64,000 nucleotides of DNA from Rubinisphaera margarita (GTDB taxonomy: Bacteria > Planctomycetota > Planctomycetia > Planctomycetales > Planctomycetaceae): NCBI RefSeq assembly GCF_022267515.1, contig NZ_JAKFGB010000011.1, forward strand, positions 62,001 to 126,000, given 5' to 3'. The notes beneath the pieces are model-generated. The model was not told the origin of the DNA. It was given only the letters and a program-made list of their open reading frames with translations, and did not search any database. This document shows positions 18,117 to 26,807 of this stretch, piece after piece. The position numbers and the translations under genes were made by a program. How positions within the stretch are numbered: position 1 is the first letter of the stretch; each line of letters opens with the position of its first letter.

Positions 18117-18500
18117 TCAGCTCGAGTATTCTCCCGGCATGTGGCCGACGTCGACAATACTGCATGCCTGAATCACATTGATTCCCAGTTCGCGGGCCCG
18201 GGCCACCAGATCCGGGCTGTCGCTTCCAGGGTTGAACCAGACTTCCTTCGCATTGGCGGCTTTGATTTCGTCGAGCAGTTGGACGCCCACCTTGGGCGGC
18301 ACATACACGCTGATCCGGTCAAGCGAATCGACCGGCAACGCTTTCAGCGACGGATAGCACTTGAGCCCTTCAATCTCGGTTGCTTTGGGATTGATGGGGA
18401 AGACCTCGAAGCCTTCCGCCTGATGGGCCCGAACCGATTTGTTGCCAAATTTCTCCCGGTTCTCGCTGGCGCCGAGAATCGCAACGGTGCGGTGGCTCAT
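18117..18500 (-). CDS. CoA-binding domain protein (YccU-like)
   Basis: This 127-residue single-domain protein of the CoA-binding (Rossmann-like) family corresponds to the N-terminal domain of succinyl-CoA synthetase alpha. Motifs: TVAILGASENREKFGNK (nucleotide-binding loop), VFPINPKATEIEGLKCYPSL, ISVYVPPKVGVQLLDEI, VWFNPGSDSPDLV and a C-terminal NVIQACSIV. Homologues such as YccU are widespread; the physiological ligand is not settled. The start at 18500 follows GGAGAAG. It is convergent with the lipoprotein gene (gap 4 bp) and divergent from the FIST gene. Confidence 0.9.
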   Translation of the reverse strand: MSHRTVAILGASENREKFGNKSVRAHQAEGFEVFPINPKATEIEGLKCYPSLKALPVDSLDRISVYVPPKVGVQLLDEIKAANAKEVWFNPGSDSPDLVARARELGINVIQACSIVDVGHMPGEYSS

Positions 18501-18694
18501 GTCAACTCTTCTCCGACTCAGTCGGTGCTTGAAGATAGCGGGTTAACCCGCTTCGCTTGATCGTTAAGGTACCCACAGGATATCGTCTCCGTAGCTACGG
18601 ATCGAGGTCCGCCTTGCCGATTTCGCATATGGAGGCGAGCAAACGCCGCCATTTTGTCGTGGCAGACGCGATCGAGCTGAACGGAGTTGTGTTG

Positions 18695-19873
18695 ATGGAA
18701 ATTCATGTCCGACATACCAATGAGGCAGATACTCCGCGCGCGGTGGAAAGTCTGCTGACGGAGATGACGGACGCGCTGCAGGGGAAGACTCCGCAACTCT
18801 GTTTCCTCTTTGTCACGCACCACCACGAGGAGCATTTCTCGACCCTGGCCGGCACGATTCAGTCCCGACTGAACGCCACCGATCTGCTGGGATGCACGAC
18901 CGAAGCGATCATCCACGACGCGACGGAATGTGAAGGTCTGCCGGGCATTGTCCTGTGGGCCATGGCCGATACCGACGCCGAATTCCAGACGTTTCATCTG
19001 CAGTTTGAGCGGGATCAGGATCAGGAGCGAATCGAATGTTTCGGGCATCCGCTGATCAATTCGCTCAACGACCGCCCTTACGGAGCTGTCTTCCTCTTCT
19101 GTGAACCGTACAGTTCCTCGCCACATGTCTGCCTGCCCCAACTGACGGAAAGTTTGAATGGCACTCCCATATTTGGCGGCGTCGCCAGCGGAGGCATCGG
19201 CCCCGGGGAGAGTTGTCTGTTCCTGAATGGCGAGAAGATCGATTTCGGAGCGGTTGGAGTCGTGTATCGCGGCGAGCACCGGGTTCGCCCGATCGTCTCC
19301 CAGGGCTGCCGTCCGATCGGTCACACCTTTGTGATTACGCGGGCCGAGCGAAACATCATCTACGAACTCGGCGGCCGCCCCACGATGACGCAGTTCCGGG
19401 AGATGTTCGAAGATCTCGGCGAGGAAGACCAGGAGCTAGTCCGTCAGGGGCCTCATCTGGGCGTCGTGACGAACGAGTACAAGAACGAGTTTCAGCGAGG
19501 TGACTTCCTCGTTTCCAATGTTCTCGGCAGCGATCCGGAAACGGGGGCCATTGCCGTCAGCCAACCGGTTCGGGCCGGTCGTACCGTTCAGTTCCACGTG
19601 CGGGACTCCGTCACTGCCGACGAAGATCTACTCCTGATGATCGAACAGGACCAGAAGCTCTATCAGGAGTCCGTCCAAGGGGCGTTGCTCTTCAATTGCA
19701 ACGGTCGTGGCGAACGGCTCTTCGGAACTCCGCATCACGATGCCGAGGCCCTCCGCAAGGCATATGGCGAGATTCCACTGGCCGGGTTCTTCGCTCAGGG
19801 AGAGATCGGACCACTCGGCGGCCGCAGCTATCTGCATGGCTTCACGACCAGCATCGTGCTCTTCGAAGAATAG
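18695..19873 (+). CDS. FIST N- and C-domain protein
   Basis: The 392-residue protein contains the FIST_N (about 1-200) and FIST_C (about 215-375) sensory domains, which are predicted to bind small ligands such as amino acids. Motifs: QLCFLFVTHHHEEH, LLGCTTEAIIHDA, FGGVASGGIGPGESCLFLNGEKI, VGVVYRG, then VSQGCRPIGHTFVITRAERNII cut short here as GCRPIGHTFVITRA, GALLFNCNGRGERLFG and PLAGFFAQGEIGPLGG. It has no kinase, GGDEF or chemoreceptor part, so it stands alone as in many planctomycetes. The start at 18695 is preferred for GGAG eight bases upstream and for alignment with the family. An upstream ATG at 18629 lacks a ribosome site. Confidence 0.88.
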   Translation: MEIHVRHTNEADTPRAVESLLTEMTDALQGKTPQLCFLFVTHHHEEHFSTLAGTIQSRLNATDLLGCTTEAIIHDATECEGLPGIVLWAMADTDAEFQTFHLQFERDQDQERIECFGHPLINSLNDRPYGAVFLFCEPYSSSPHVCLPQLTESLNGTPIFGGVASGGIGPGESCLFLNGEKIDFGAVGVVYRGEHRVRPIVSQGCRPIGHTFVITRAERNIIYELGGRPTMTQFREMFEDLGEEDQELVRQGPHLGVVTNEYKNEFQRGDFLVSNVLGSDPETGAIAVSQPVRAGRTVQFHVRDSVTADEDLLLMIEQDQKLYQESVQGALLFNCNGRGERLFGTPHHDAEALRKAYGEIPLAGFFAQGEIGPLGGRSYLHGFTTSIVLFEE

Positions 19874-19909
19874 GCAGACCCAACTCGGGTTGACCGCCTG
19901 TCGATACGC

Positions 19910-21085
19910 TTACGATTCGACCGCGGCAGTCTCCTGAGGTTCCAGCAAACGGTCTTCGAAGACTGTCTGATTCACATACGGCGCCCGCAACAGAACCGCA
20001 TCGTGGCTGAGCAGGTTGGCCAGCCAGCGGCGATATCCGGCCCACTTTGAGAAGGTTCGCAGTCCATAACCCATCCAGTTGGGCTGGTTGATCTGGGCCA
20101 GAACGTTATCGGCGATACGAGTCAGCGTCGCGGGGATAATATTCGGCTCGGGGCCGAGATGAATCACGTGATCGATTCCCATATCGAGAATTCCGTGCAC
20201 GCACTTCCACAGCTGTTGAGGGTGATCGACCCAGTCGGTCAGCATCTTCCGGGTATTGAAACCGGTATATCCAAGATTGCCTGAGACGCAGGAGAGGATC
20301 GGAATCTGCGGCGGGCCGGCGTGAACCGGGGTCGTTTGCAATGTCACCGCCGCCCGGTCCCGCAGTTGTTTCTGCAGGACAATCGGCGTGTGCAGGGGCG
20401 GCCAGAGGTGCTGGTTCTTCCGCAGATGTGTCGCCTTTGGCAGGAACTCCGACATCCTCGAGCCGAATCGATCGACCGTGTCGCCTTCGCCCATCAGCAG
20501 CACGGTATTCGGTGCCAGATAGGTCGACACCGCAATAACGCCCTGCCCTTCGGCCGTGATCGCCTCGCACTGCTGTCGAACCAGTTCCACATCCAGCGCG
20601 GGGCCCCGTGAGAAGACGATGCCCATCGTCACGCGGTCGGCCAGTGCGGCGGCATCGCGAGAAAGTTCGAGAACGGGCCGCATCGCCGCTTCATAGTCGA
20701 TTAAGCCACTCACGATGGCCGCAGTCACTTCGCCAAGACTGTATCCGACCAGCACCTTGATATTGCTCTGCCGCTCGCCAAGAAGTTCCTGAAGCGCATC
20801 CCAGTGAGCAAGCTCAACCGCGACAATCATCGCCAGATCCGCCGGATAGGTGTCCAGGTCCGACGGACGGCCCTCAAGGAGATCCTGTCGGATCTGCGTG
20901 TGGCGATTGATCAGATCGGAGCACAGCGCGTCCGCCTGTTCGAGCCGGCGGTCGAGATAGGGACCGAGCAGCGGATGATCGAGCAGAGCCGCCGTCTTAC
21001 CGGCATTGGTGACGTTGTAGCCACGGAATGTCACCGCAAGCTTGCCATTCGTAGCGATCTCAGGATAGAGCGGATTGCGGGCCAT
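19910..21085 (-). CDS. Malonyl-CoA:ACP transacylase-like (FabD/AT fold) protein
   Basis: This 391-residue protein has the acyltransferase fold. The nucleophile elbow is GYSLGE (VLVGYSLGEVTAAIVSG), replacing the usual GHSLGE. VAVSTYLAPNTVLLMG-like text and the likely catalytic histidine in WPPLHTPIV follow, and HLGPEPNIIPATLTRIADN near the C-terminus resembles the end of FabD/PKS AT domains. The N-terminal VTFRGYNVTNAGKTAALLDH is specific to a planctomycete-type subgroup. No ACP, ketosynthase or ketoreductase lies nearby, so the acyl acceptor is unknown. The start at 21085 is chosen by similarity; AAGG lies 10 bases upstream. Convergent with the FIST gene. Confidence 0.8.
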   Translation of the reverse strand: MARNPLYPEIATNGKLAVTFRGYNVTNAGKTAALLDHPLLGPYLDRRLEQADALCSDLINRHTQIRQDLLEGRPSDLDTYPADLAMIVAVELAHWDALQELLGERQSNIKVLVGYSLGEVTAAIVSGLIDYEAAMRPVLELSRDAAALADRVTMGIVFSRGPALDVELVRQQCEAITAEGQGVIAVSTYLAPNTVLLMGEGDTVDRFGSRMSEFLPKATHLRKNQHLWPPLHTPIVLQKQLRDRAAVTLQTTPVHAGPPQIPILSCVSGNLGYTGFNTRKMLTDWVDHPQQLWKCVHGILDMGIDHVIHLGPEPNIIPATLTRIADNVLAQINQPNWMGYGLRTFSKWAGYRRWLANLLSHDAVLLRAPYVNQTVFEDRLLEPQETAAVES

Positions 21086-21423
21086 CGGGCGGAACCTTGT
21101 CAGCGAGAACTGGGGAACGGCGATAGTCAGAACCTGTCCGCGAACAGGCTCTAATGCGGCAGAGCAGAGTGAGCCGCTGGGCTTCGCACGGTTCGCGGCT
21201 GGAGCCGGCAGGATTCCCCGGAGCAGACTCCGGCAGGGAGCAGCAGGGAACGGATTCCGAAAGGTATCAGATGGTGCATGTCTTTTTCCCGAGCGAGTGG
21301 AAAGTCCGTCCCTCAATTGTAGCGCTCGACCAATCCCCGTGGCTAGAGGGGGTCGTTAATTGTGCGACAAGACGTCGACAACAGTCCCCGCGCCGGTCGA
21401 CTTCTCGTTCAGCAGCGGCTTTG

Positions 21424-23676
21424 TTAGCGCCCGAGCCGCAACAGATACATTTCGCGCAACGGAGCGAAGGGCGAATTGGGAGCGACTTCGCGACTGGCTT
21501 GAAACGCCGTGACGGCTGCGAACGTGTCGCCCGCTTCCAGACCGAGGCATCCCTGATAGAACCAGGCTTCATCGGCAAGGTCTGCTGGAATCGTGTTAGC
21601 ACCGAGCAGTCCGCTCAACTCGTGATACAGTTCGACTGCGGATCGGTCCGGTACACCGATCAAAAATGAATAGAACGGCTGCCGATCCGCCGGGAGTTGC
21701 GAAAGGAGTTCCGTTGCTCGCTCCCGGTCTCCGTTCTTCAGATGAATCCGCAGCACCTGCTCGGGGTCGCTCAATGCCATCCGATCTGCAAGCCTTTCGC
21801 TGTCCGCCTTTGCTTTCCTGATCAGGGCTTCGGCATCATCTGTTCGTTCTGGATGGGAGAACGATCCGTCACCCAGACTCGAATTCGCGAACTCGACCGC
21901 TGGTCCATCCGCTTCCAGCACGTGCAGGCTGACTGCCATATCGAGTCGTTCGTCTGCCGTGCACGCGCCTGACCGCAACGCGTTCCGAAAACCCGCGATC
22001 GCCCGGGATTGATCGAGAAGCGACGTCCTGCCCGTGTGCCGTCGAACCCGATGGGCGATCTCCACCCAGCACCACGACCGCTGTTTGAGTGTCTCGATCG
22101 AATCATCATCCGCAAGGTATCGCATCGCGGCATACGGAAAGCGAATCGCGCAAATGACGGCCGAGACCCGCAGCGATTCGTCCCAGGAATCGGCGACAAT
22201 GGTATTCCTGGGCAGCTCATTCGCTTTTCCACGAGGCCACTCGAGTTGATTCAGCAGCTCGATCGCACGCCGCCCCTGCGGCTGGATGGTGCGATCATCG
22301 GTATAGCCAAAGTACGTGCGTTCGGCATCAATTCCCAGAATTCGCCAGTGTGGACTGAGCGACAGGCGGCGAATCTCCACCAGATTGCCGGAGGACTGCA
22401 CAAGCAGCGTCGGCTCGATCTGGTCAAGAGGAGCCGCATATCCTCCCCAGCCAAGGTCGGTTCGCAGATAACTGCCGGCCCGGCCCTCGTTCAGATCGCG
22501 GCAAAGCACCGCGTAGTCCTCAAACCGCTGCCGACCTTGTTCCCAGCGATCGTCCAGCACGAGATCGTAGCGTTTCCGCAGTCGGCTCCGTTGCCAGTCG
22601 CTGGCGTCATTAAGGTTCATCAGCAAAACATGCCCGCTGCTCTGCCAGGCGGCGACATCGAGTCGATGTTCGGACCGATCTCCCAGGACGAAGCCAACCA
22701 CCGCCGGTATTTGTGGACTTGCGTGGAAACCAGCGAGGACCAGGCCAGCAGCCACTGCGATCTGATTCACCCGCCTCGTCCCGACCGCCAGGGTCGGCAA
22801 ACGGAAGCTTGCAGAGAGAATGAAAGCCACCAGCCAGAGATAATGCGTGCAGAACAGAGCGACAGGAACGAGAGCAAACGACTGCAGCAGCCGATCAGAC
22901 GACCTCGCCGCATGCAGCAACCCGAGAATGAGCAGTCCCAGCAGCAACCATTCAGCCAGCGTCGGGCCTGTTCCGGCAACGATGCTTCGAGCTGAGGGAA
23001 TCAGCATCTCCGCGTGAGGCGTCAGCCCCGCTGTGAGAAATCGCAAACCGGTCTCGATGAAGCCGGGAACAAATGCGAGGCCCCCCAGTATCAGACAGAC
23101 TGCCGCCCCAGCGATCATCGACAGCTTCGGCTTCAGGGCTCGCAGAAGATCCACGCCCGGGCCGATCAGCAATCCGGCAATGACCAGACCAAATTCCCGC
23201 GTACAGAAGATCGCCGCAAGAAGTCCGCCGACGACCAACGCGCTTCGCTTTCCCGGCGATTTTGTTCGCTGAATCAGTCCGTTTGCCGCCAGAACAATCG
23301 CTGCAGCCAGCGTGAACTCCGGCTTCATTCCCAGGGCCAGCGCAGCAGTCCCGACCAGCAGAGCAGGCATCGGAAAGAGATGCCGTTGCAACCGCGCGAG
23401 GCCGGTCACAAGTGTCGCTCCGATGATCGCGAACACGACGTACGGAACCTCGAGAAACGGATCGAGGAGCATGAACCGCCCCAGCGGGACCTGCCACCCG
23501 GTTCCTCCCCAGAGAGTTGACTCTCGGGAATCGAACAGGCGAACCTCGTCTCCCGGATTCACGATCCTGCTCAACAGCAGTAGAAGGGCAATCAGCCACA
23601 GTGCGGGCCATAACCACCGCGGTTCCGGAAGCCGGTCGTCGGTGGTTGTGGAATCCGCTTCCTCATTCCGCCGCAT
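21424..23676 (-). CDS. Polytopic membrane protein with C-terminal helical repeat domain
   Basis: The 750-residue protein has about ten hydrophobic segments in residues 20-340 (WPALWLIALLLLLSRIV, LVTGLARL, ALLVGTAALALGM, LVVGGLLAAIF and so on). A soluble domain of about 400 residues follows, ending in TPR-like helices (DEAWFYQGCLGLEAGDTFAA). The topology recalls glycosyltransferase-C/O-antigen-ligase-like membrane proteins of planctomycetes, but no catalytic motif is clear, so I leave the function open. The start at 23676 has an ideal GGAGGG and overlaps the 3-prime end of the multihaem cytochrome gene by 14 bp, indicating translational coupling. Confidence 0.82.
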   Translation of the reverse strand: MRRNEEADSTTTDDRLPEPRWLWPALWLIALLLLLSRIVNPGDEVRLFDSRESTLWGGTGWQVPLGRFMLLDPFLEVPYVVFAIIGATLVTGLARLQRHLFPMPALLVGTAALALGMKPEFTLAAAIVLAANGLIQRTKSPGKRSALVVGGLLAAIFCTREFGLVIAGLLIGPGVDLLRALKPKLSMIAGAAVCLILGGLAFVPGFIETGLRFLTAGLTPHAEMLIPSARSIVAGTGPTLAEWLLLGLLILGLLHAARSSDRLLQSFALVPVALFCTHYLWLVAFILSASFRLPTLAVGTRRVNQIAVAAGLVLAGFHASPQIPAVVGFVLGDRSEHRLDVAAWQSSGHVLLMNLNDASDWQRSRLRKRYDLVLDDRWEQGRQRFEDYAVLCRDLNEGRAGSYLRTDLGWGGYAAPLDQIEPTLLVQSSGNLVEIRRLSLSPHWRILGIDAERTYFGYTDDRTIQPQGRRAIELLNQLEWPRGKANELPRNTIVADSWDESLRVSAVICAIRFPYAAMRYLADDDSIETLKQRSWCWVEIAHRVRRHTGRTSLLDQSRAIAGFRNALRSGACTADERLDMAVSLHVLEADGPAVEFANSSLGDGSFSHPERTDDAEALIRKAKADSERLADRMALSDPEQVLRIHLKNGDRERATELLSQLPADRQPFYSFLIGVPDRSAVELYHELSGLLGANTIPADLADEAWFYQGCLGLEAGDTFAAVTAFQASREVAPNSPFAPLREMYLLRLGR

Positions 23677-24814
23677 GCGTTCCCTCCATATCAGAGCGAA
23701 CGCGGATCCAGTGATCGGTGAACTCCAGCGGAGAGTCGGCGCGAACCTTTGGCATGTGGCAACGAACACATCCCGATTCCTCCCCCGCTCCGCAATGAGC
23801 CTGCGCAGTCCCTTTCGGGTTCTCGTGATGACACTGATTGCACTGCCAGTCTTCATGCAACTTCTGGTCAGCAAGAGGTGTGTGCGGATCGTGGCAGGTC
23901 ATGCACGTCATCTCCGGCGAACGGAAGCAGGCCGACCGCATCAATCCGACCGGCTGGAAGCGGGCGATATGCGGATTGTCTTCGTGGATGTCCTCGCCAT
24001 CGACATCGTCCTCGCGGCGATGACATTCCGCGCAGCGATGCACGGATTCGACCTGATCGATGTCTCGCCAGGAGAAATCGGAGATCTTCCCTTCGCTGGC
24101 CACATGCTCGCCTCGGGGCCCATGACACCGCTGACAGGTCACTCCGGGATGGATGTGGTCAAAATCGACACGACCATCGACCACTCGCAACTGCGTGGCA
24201 TGGCAGGCAAAGCAGCGACGCGTCTTCGGGTGATCGAACAACGCTCCCAGGTACTGGAAATAGCCGGGGGGCGGATCAGCCGGTTGTCCGGGTGTGATCT
24301 CGAAGTCCCCGGTCAATGCATACCAGGTCAGTCGGAACTCGACCAGATCGGCTGCGCCCCAGCTGTCAGACAGGGAGCCGACCCAGGTTCGCGCATGATG
24401 TCCGGACCCGAAACACCACTCGAGGGGAATCTCCTGCGAACTCTGGTCCTCGTGGTGGACGGCGAACAGACCAGCGTCGCGGTGTTCGAGGGAAACCTCG
24501 GCTGTCTGAGGAAACTTCGAGGTGCGAAGCGACTGCAGAATCGACAGCGAAGGTTCGGAATCGGCCGGAAGCAGCGTGCGCGCGTGCCCGGTCCTGGCGA
24601 AGTCAGCGGCTTCGACGTGGCAGTCCATGCAGCTGGCTTCATCGGCCCAGCCGCGAGAAATATTCAAGGGATGTCCGGGAATCTCGCGATCAACTCGGGT
24701 CCACCCCAGGAAGGTCGTCGACAGCGCGCAAACCACAAGCGCGGCGAACAGCCGCAGCCGGGGAAATCTGTTGACGACCGCAGAACCGCTTTTCACTTTC
24801 GTCCGTCCAATCAT
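23663..24814 (-). CDS. Seven-haem c-type cytochrome family protein
   Basis: This 383-residue exported protein has an N-terminal hydrophobic signal/anchor (about 18-36) and seven CXXCH motifs: CMDCH (62-66), CFACH, CQRCH, CAECH, CMTCH, CNQCH and CVRCH. Distal histidines abound (GHARTLLP, HHEDQ, GHHARTWVG, DHIHPG). The order resembles cytochrome c554 / doubled CXXCH proteins linked to planctomycete and verrucomicrobial periplasmic electron transfer. WCFGSGHHARTWVG between haems 1 and 2 is a characteristic segment of this group. It overlaps the downstream membrane protein gene by 14 bp, so the pair probably works together. Substrate or partner unknown; it has no reductase-specific active site I can name. 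Confidence 0.88.
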   Translation of the reverse strand: MIGRTKVKSGSAVVNRFPRLRLFAALVVCALSTTFLGWTRVDREIPGHPLNISRGWADEASCMDCHVEAADFARTGHARTLLPADSEPSLSILQSLRTSKFPQTAEVSLEHRDAGLFAVHHEDQSSQEIPLEWCFGSGHHARTWVGSLSDSWGAADLVEFRLTWYALTGDFEITPGQPADPPPGYFQYLGALFDHPKTRRCFACHATQLRVVDGRVDFDHIHPGVTCQRCHGPRGEHVASEGKISDFSWRDIDQVESVHRCAECHRREDDVDGEDIHEDNPHIARFQPVGLMRSACFRSPEMTCMTCHDPHTPLADQKLHEDWQCNQCHHENPKGTAQAHCGAGEESGCVRCHMPKVRADSPLEFTDHWIRVRSDMEGTHAAE

Positions 24815-24829
24815 CCTCCGAAATACAAA

Positions 24830-24862
24830 GAGGAAGCATCGCTGACTCAGCGATGCTTCCTC
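24830..24862 (-). terminator. Rho-independent terminator
   Basis: GAGGAAGCATCGCTG pairs perfectly with CAGCGATGCTTCCTC around a 3-nt loop. On the minus strand it is followed by TTTGTATTT. It lies just beyond the small lipoprotein gene and ends the DUF1559-lipoprotein transcript before the cytochrome gene begins. Confidence 0.9.
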
Positions 24863-24888
24863 TGTTGAGTTCAGACCTGTTCAGCTTA

Positions 24889-25044
24889 CTAGTTGGAGAG
24901 TCCCTCTTCCATCTCAAGCTCTTCCGGATCGGTAATCTCGGTACTTTCGCCCTGCGTTTCCGGCGGAGCGGCAGAATCTCCTCCTGCACAGCCGAGACCA
25001 AACGTTACAAGAAACAAGAGGAGCGCCAGCCAACTGGACTTCAT
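24889..25044 (-). CDS. Small lipoprotein downstream of DUF1559
   Basis: This 51-residue precursor has a lipoprotein signal (MKSSWLALLLFLVTFGLGC, lipidated Cys19). The mature peptide is short, acidic and disordered (AGGDSAAPPETQGESTEI and EELEMEEGLSN). AAAGG is positioned upstream of the ATG. The gene lies 96 bp after the DUF1559 gene on the same strand and before the terminator at 24830, so the two are probably co-transcribed. Short lipoproteins paired with DUF1559 genes recur in planctomycetes in my experience; the role is not known. Too short for database families. Confidence 0.75.
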   Translation of the reverse strand: MKSSWLALLLFLVTFGLGCAGGDSAAPPETQGESTEITDPEELEMEEGLSN

Positions 25045-25140
25045 TTCAGACAGACCTTTCAACGGGAGATATCTCAAGAGAAAATGGCGAGGCAGCGCAT
25101 TCCCACTGCCCCGCTAAACTGGGAGAAACAGTGCTCGTTT

Positions 25141-26196
25141 TTAGTTGGTCAGCGAGGTCGTTTCGCGACCCTGCATCGACCCGGCTCCGATCCAGGTTCC
25201 CTGGTCGACGTTTTCGCTGACGAAGATGACCGAGCCATCCATCATCAGAGCCTGGACACCACCTGAGTGATAGCTCGTCGCGGTCTTGACCCGCATTTCG
25301 GTGACGGAGGTATCGTTGTCACACGAAGGGCCCTTCGGGTTCGGCGGCACAAGCGTGTTGAACGCCGGTCCCCAGGTCCAGCGACCGGAAGCCCAGAACC
25401 GCTGAGCACCATCGTCGTCGCCGTGAAATGTACTCGTCTGCCACTGAGCCGCACAGGCGTCGTAGTACGAGTTGATGGCGGCGATATCGGTGGCGTTGTT
25501 CTCAAAAACGCGACTGTGCCCGGTAGAAGACGTCAGATCGCCGGCAGTACTCACGCGGAACGTCTGATCGCGAACCTGACCATTGGTCGCAATCTTCACT
25601 TCAGACATGAAGATCGTATTGGTCAAACCGTCGGTGACGTCGCGAAAGCGTGTCGAGGACTCGAAGCTGAACGGTCCCGGAGCGTTGTTCTGCAGGTTCC
25701 AGCCAGTTGCCGGACCAGCCGAGAAGCAGTAGGAAAACGGAGCCGAGTTCCCTTCCTGACGACGCATTCCCATCGGATCGCTCGGACAGCAGATTGTCGG
25801 AATCAGATTGTTCGTCGTGTTCCGGTTGTTGTTGCCAGCCGTGCTGTTCCAGTAGCGATTGAAATCGCACTGGTCGTAGATGGCCCCCTGCTCGATGTAG
25901 GGGAGCAGCATGGCCATGGCACTCCAGCCTTCCCAACCTTTGTTGCGATAGGCACCGTCGGAGATTGCAGCCACGGGGTTACCCGGCAGGCAAGTGTGAG
26001 TGTCGTGATAGTTGTGGAGTGCGATTCCGAGCTGTTTGAGGTTGTTTTTACAGGAAGAACGTCGAGCGGCTTCGCGGGCCTGTTGCACCGCGGGCAGCAG
26101 CAGAGCCACCAGGATGGCGATAATCGCAATCACCACCAGGAGCTCGATGAGCGTAAATCCGTCTTTCTTTGGAAATCGTTTCAGAGTTCCGGCCAT
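25141..26196 (-). CDS. DUF1559 prepilin-like protein (H-X9-DG family), copy 2
   Basis: The 351-residue protein has a prepilin-type N-terminus (KKDGFTLIELLVVIAIIAIL, cleavage expected after Gly13), the conserved PAVQQAREAARRSSC and NNLKQLGIALHNYHDTH. The globular domain contains MLLPYIEQGAIYDQ, CCPSD, FRDVTDGLTNTIFMSE, and the C-terminal H-X9-DG motif HSGGVQALMMDG followed by SVIFVSENVDQGTW. It is a secreted or envelope pseudopilin-like protein of unknown function, paralogous to 12833-13891; the middle regions diverge strongly. AAGGA lies eight bases before the ATG. Transcription appears to run into the small lipoprotein gene. Confidence 0.94.
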   Translation of the reverse strand: MAGTLKRFPKKDGFTLIELLVVIAIIAILVALLLPAVQQAREAARRSSCKNNLKQLGIALHNYHDTHTCLPGNPVAAISDGAYRNKGWEGWSAMAMLLPYIEQGAIYDQCDFNRYWNSTAGNNNRNTTNNLIPTICCPSDPMGMRRQEGNSAPFSYCFSAGPATGWNLQNNAPGPFSFESSTRFRDVTDGLTNTIFMSEVKIATNGQVRDQTFRVSTAGDLTSSTGHSRVFENNATDIAAINSYYDACAAQWQTSTFHGDDDGAQRFWASGRWTWGPAFNTLVPPNPKGPSCDNDTSVTEMRVKTATSYHSGGVQALMMDGSVIFVSENVDQGTWIGAGSMQGRETTSLTN

Positions 26197-26228
26197 AACA
26201 CAGTCCTTGCAGTCTCGAGAATTGAGAA

Positions 26229-26285
26229 GAAAAAATTGGAGAGAAACTCTCCGCCGAGATGGTATGAATGGTCAGAAAAGTGACC
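26229..26285 (-). promoter_or_regulatory. Leader hairpins before DUF1559 gene 2, one with a U-tract
   Basis: On the minus strand GGAGAG-TTT-CTCTCC (26238-26252) is followed by AATTTTTT (26230-26237), which has the form of a short intrinsic terminator within the leader, about 33 bp before the ATG. Just upstream, GGTCA and TGACC form a second inverted repeat (26270-26285) with a 6-nt loop. The arrangement could attenuate expression of the gene. No aptamer was recognised. Confidence 0.35.
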
Positions 26286-26807
26286 GTGATCGATCCGAAA
26301 AGAGATAGGGATCGAATCAAAATTGGACAAATGCAAACAGAACAGAACGTTCAAGCGTATCCTGATATTAACTACGGCTGAAATGATCCGCAACTTAAAT
26401 TCCGTCGGATCTCTGCCGATTAAGTAAGAATACGCACTCAGAATCGCCGAGTTTCAGCGGTTGGCCCGAAACGAAGCGCACGCAATTACACGACACACAT
26501 ACACACTAGTGAACACGCCGTCCGATACGAAACAGCAGCGAATCAGGGGTCAGACTGCCCACTCTTAGCCGTGGAAAGTGACGAGGAGCGAAGGATGCGT
26601 CGATTTCGCGGAGCAGCGCGAACAGAGACGGAGAAAAATCGATCGGGCGAGGATCCGTCCTTCCCGATCGAAAACTTGCTGAAATGATCTGCAGATCAAA
26701 TCAGCCCTCTGAGGCTGGAATCCTTTCCGGCCCAATTCCACGTCGCCCGGTAAGGCAGCGGGAAGAATTAAGAACGAGCATTAAAACTCGTAATGAGGTG
26801 CTTTCGT
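26286..26807. other. 522-bp gene-poor stretch between DUF1559 copy 2 and mraZ
   Basis: The sequence is more AT-rich than its surroundings and has no long reading frame with coding character. It should contain the promoter of the DUF1559 gene, though no clear -35/-10 pair stood out. A terminator for mraZ lies at 26639-26671. A 30-codon ORF (26595-26687, plus strand, MRRFRGAARTETEKN start) has a good GAGGAG six bases upstream but overlaps that hairpin; I give it little weight. Confidence 0.4.
26639..26671 (-). terminator. Probable rho-independent terminator of mraZ
   Basis: TCGATCGGG (26639-26647) pairs perfectly with CCCGATCGA (26663-26671) over a 15-nt loop. On the minus strand it is followed by TTTTT. 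It lies 137 bp beyond the mraZ stop, which would make mraZ monocistronic. Confidence 0.65.
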
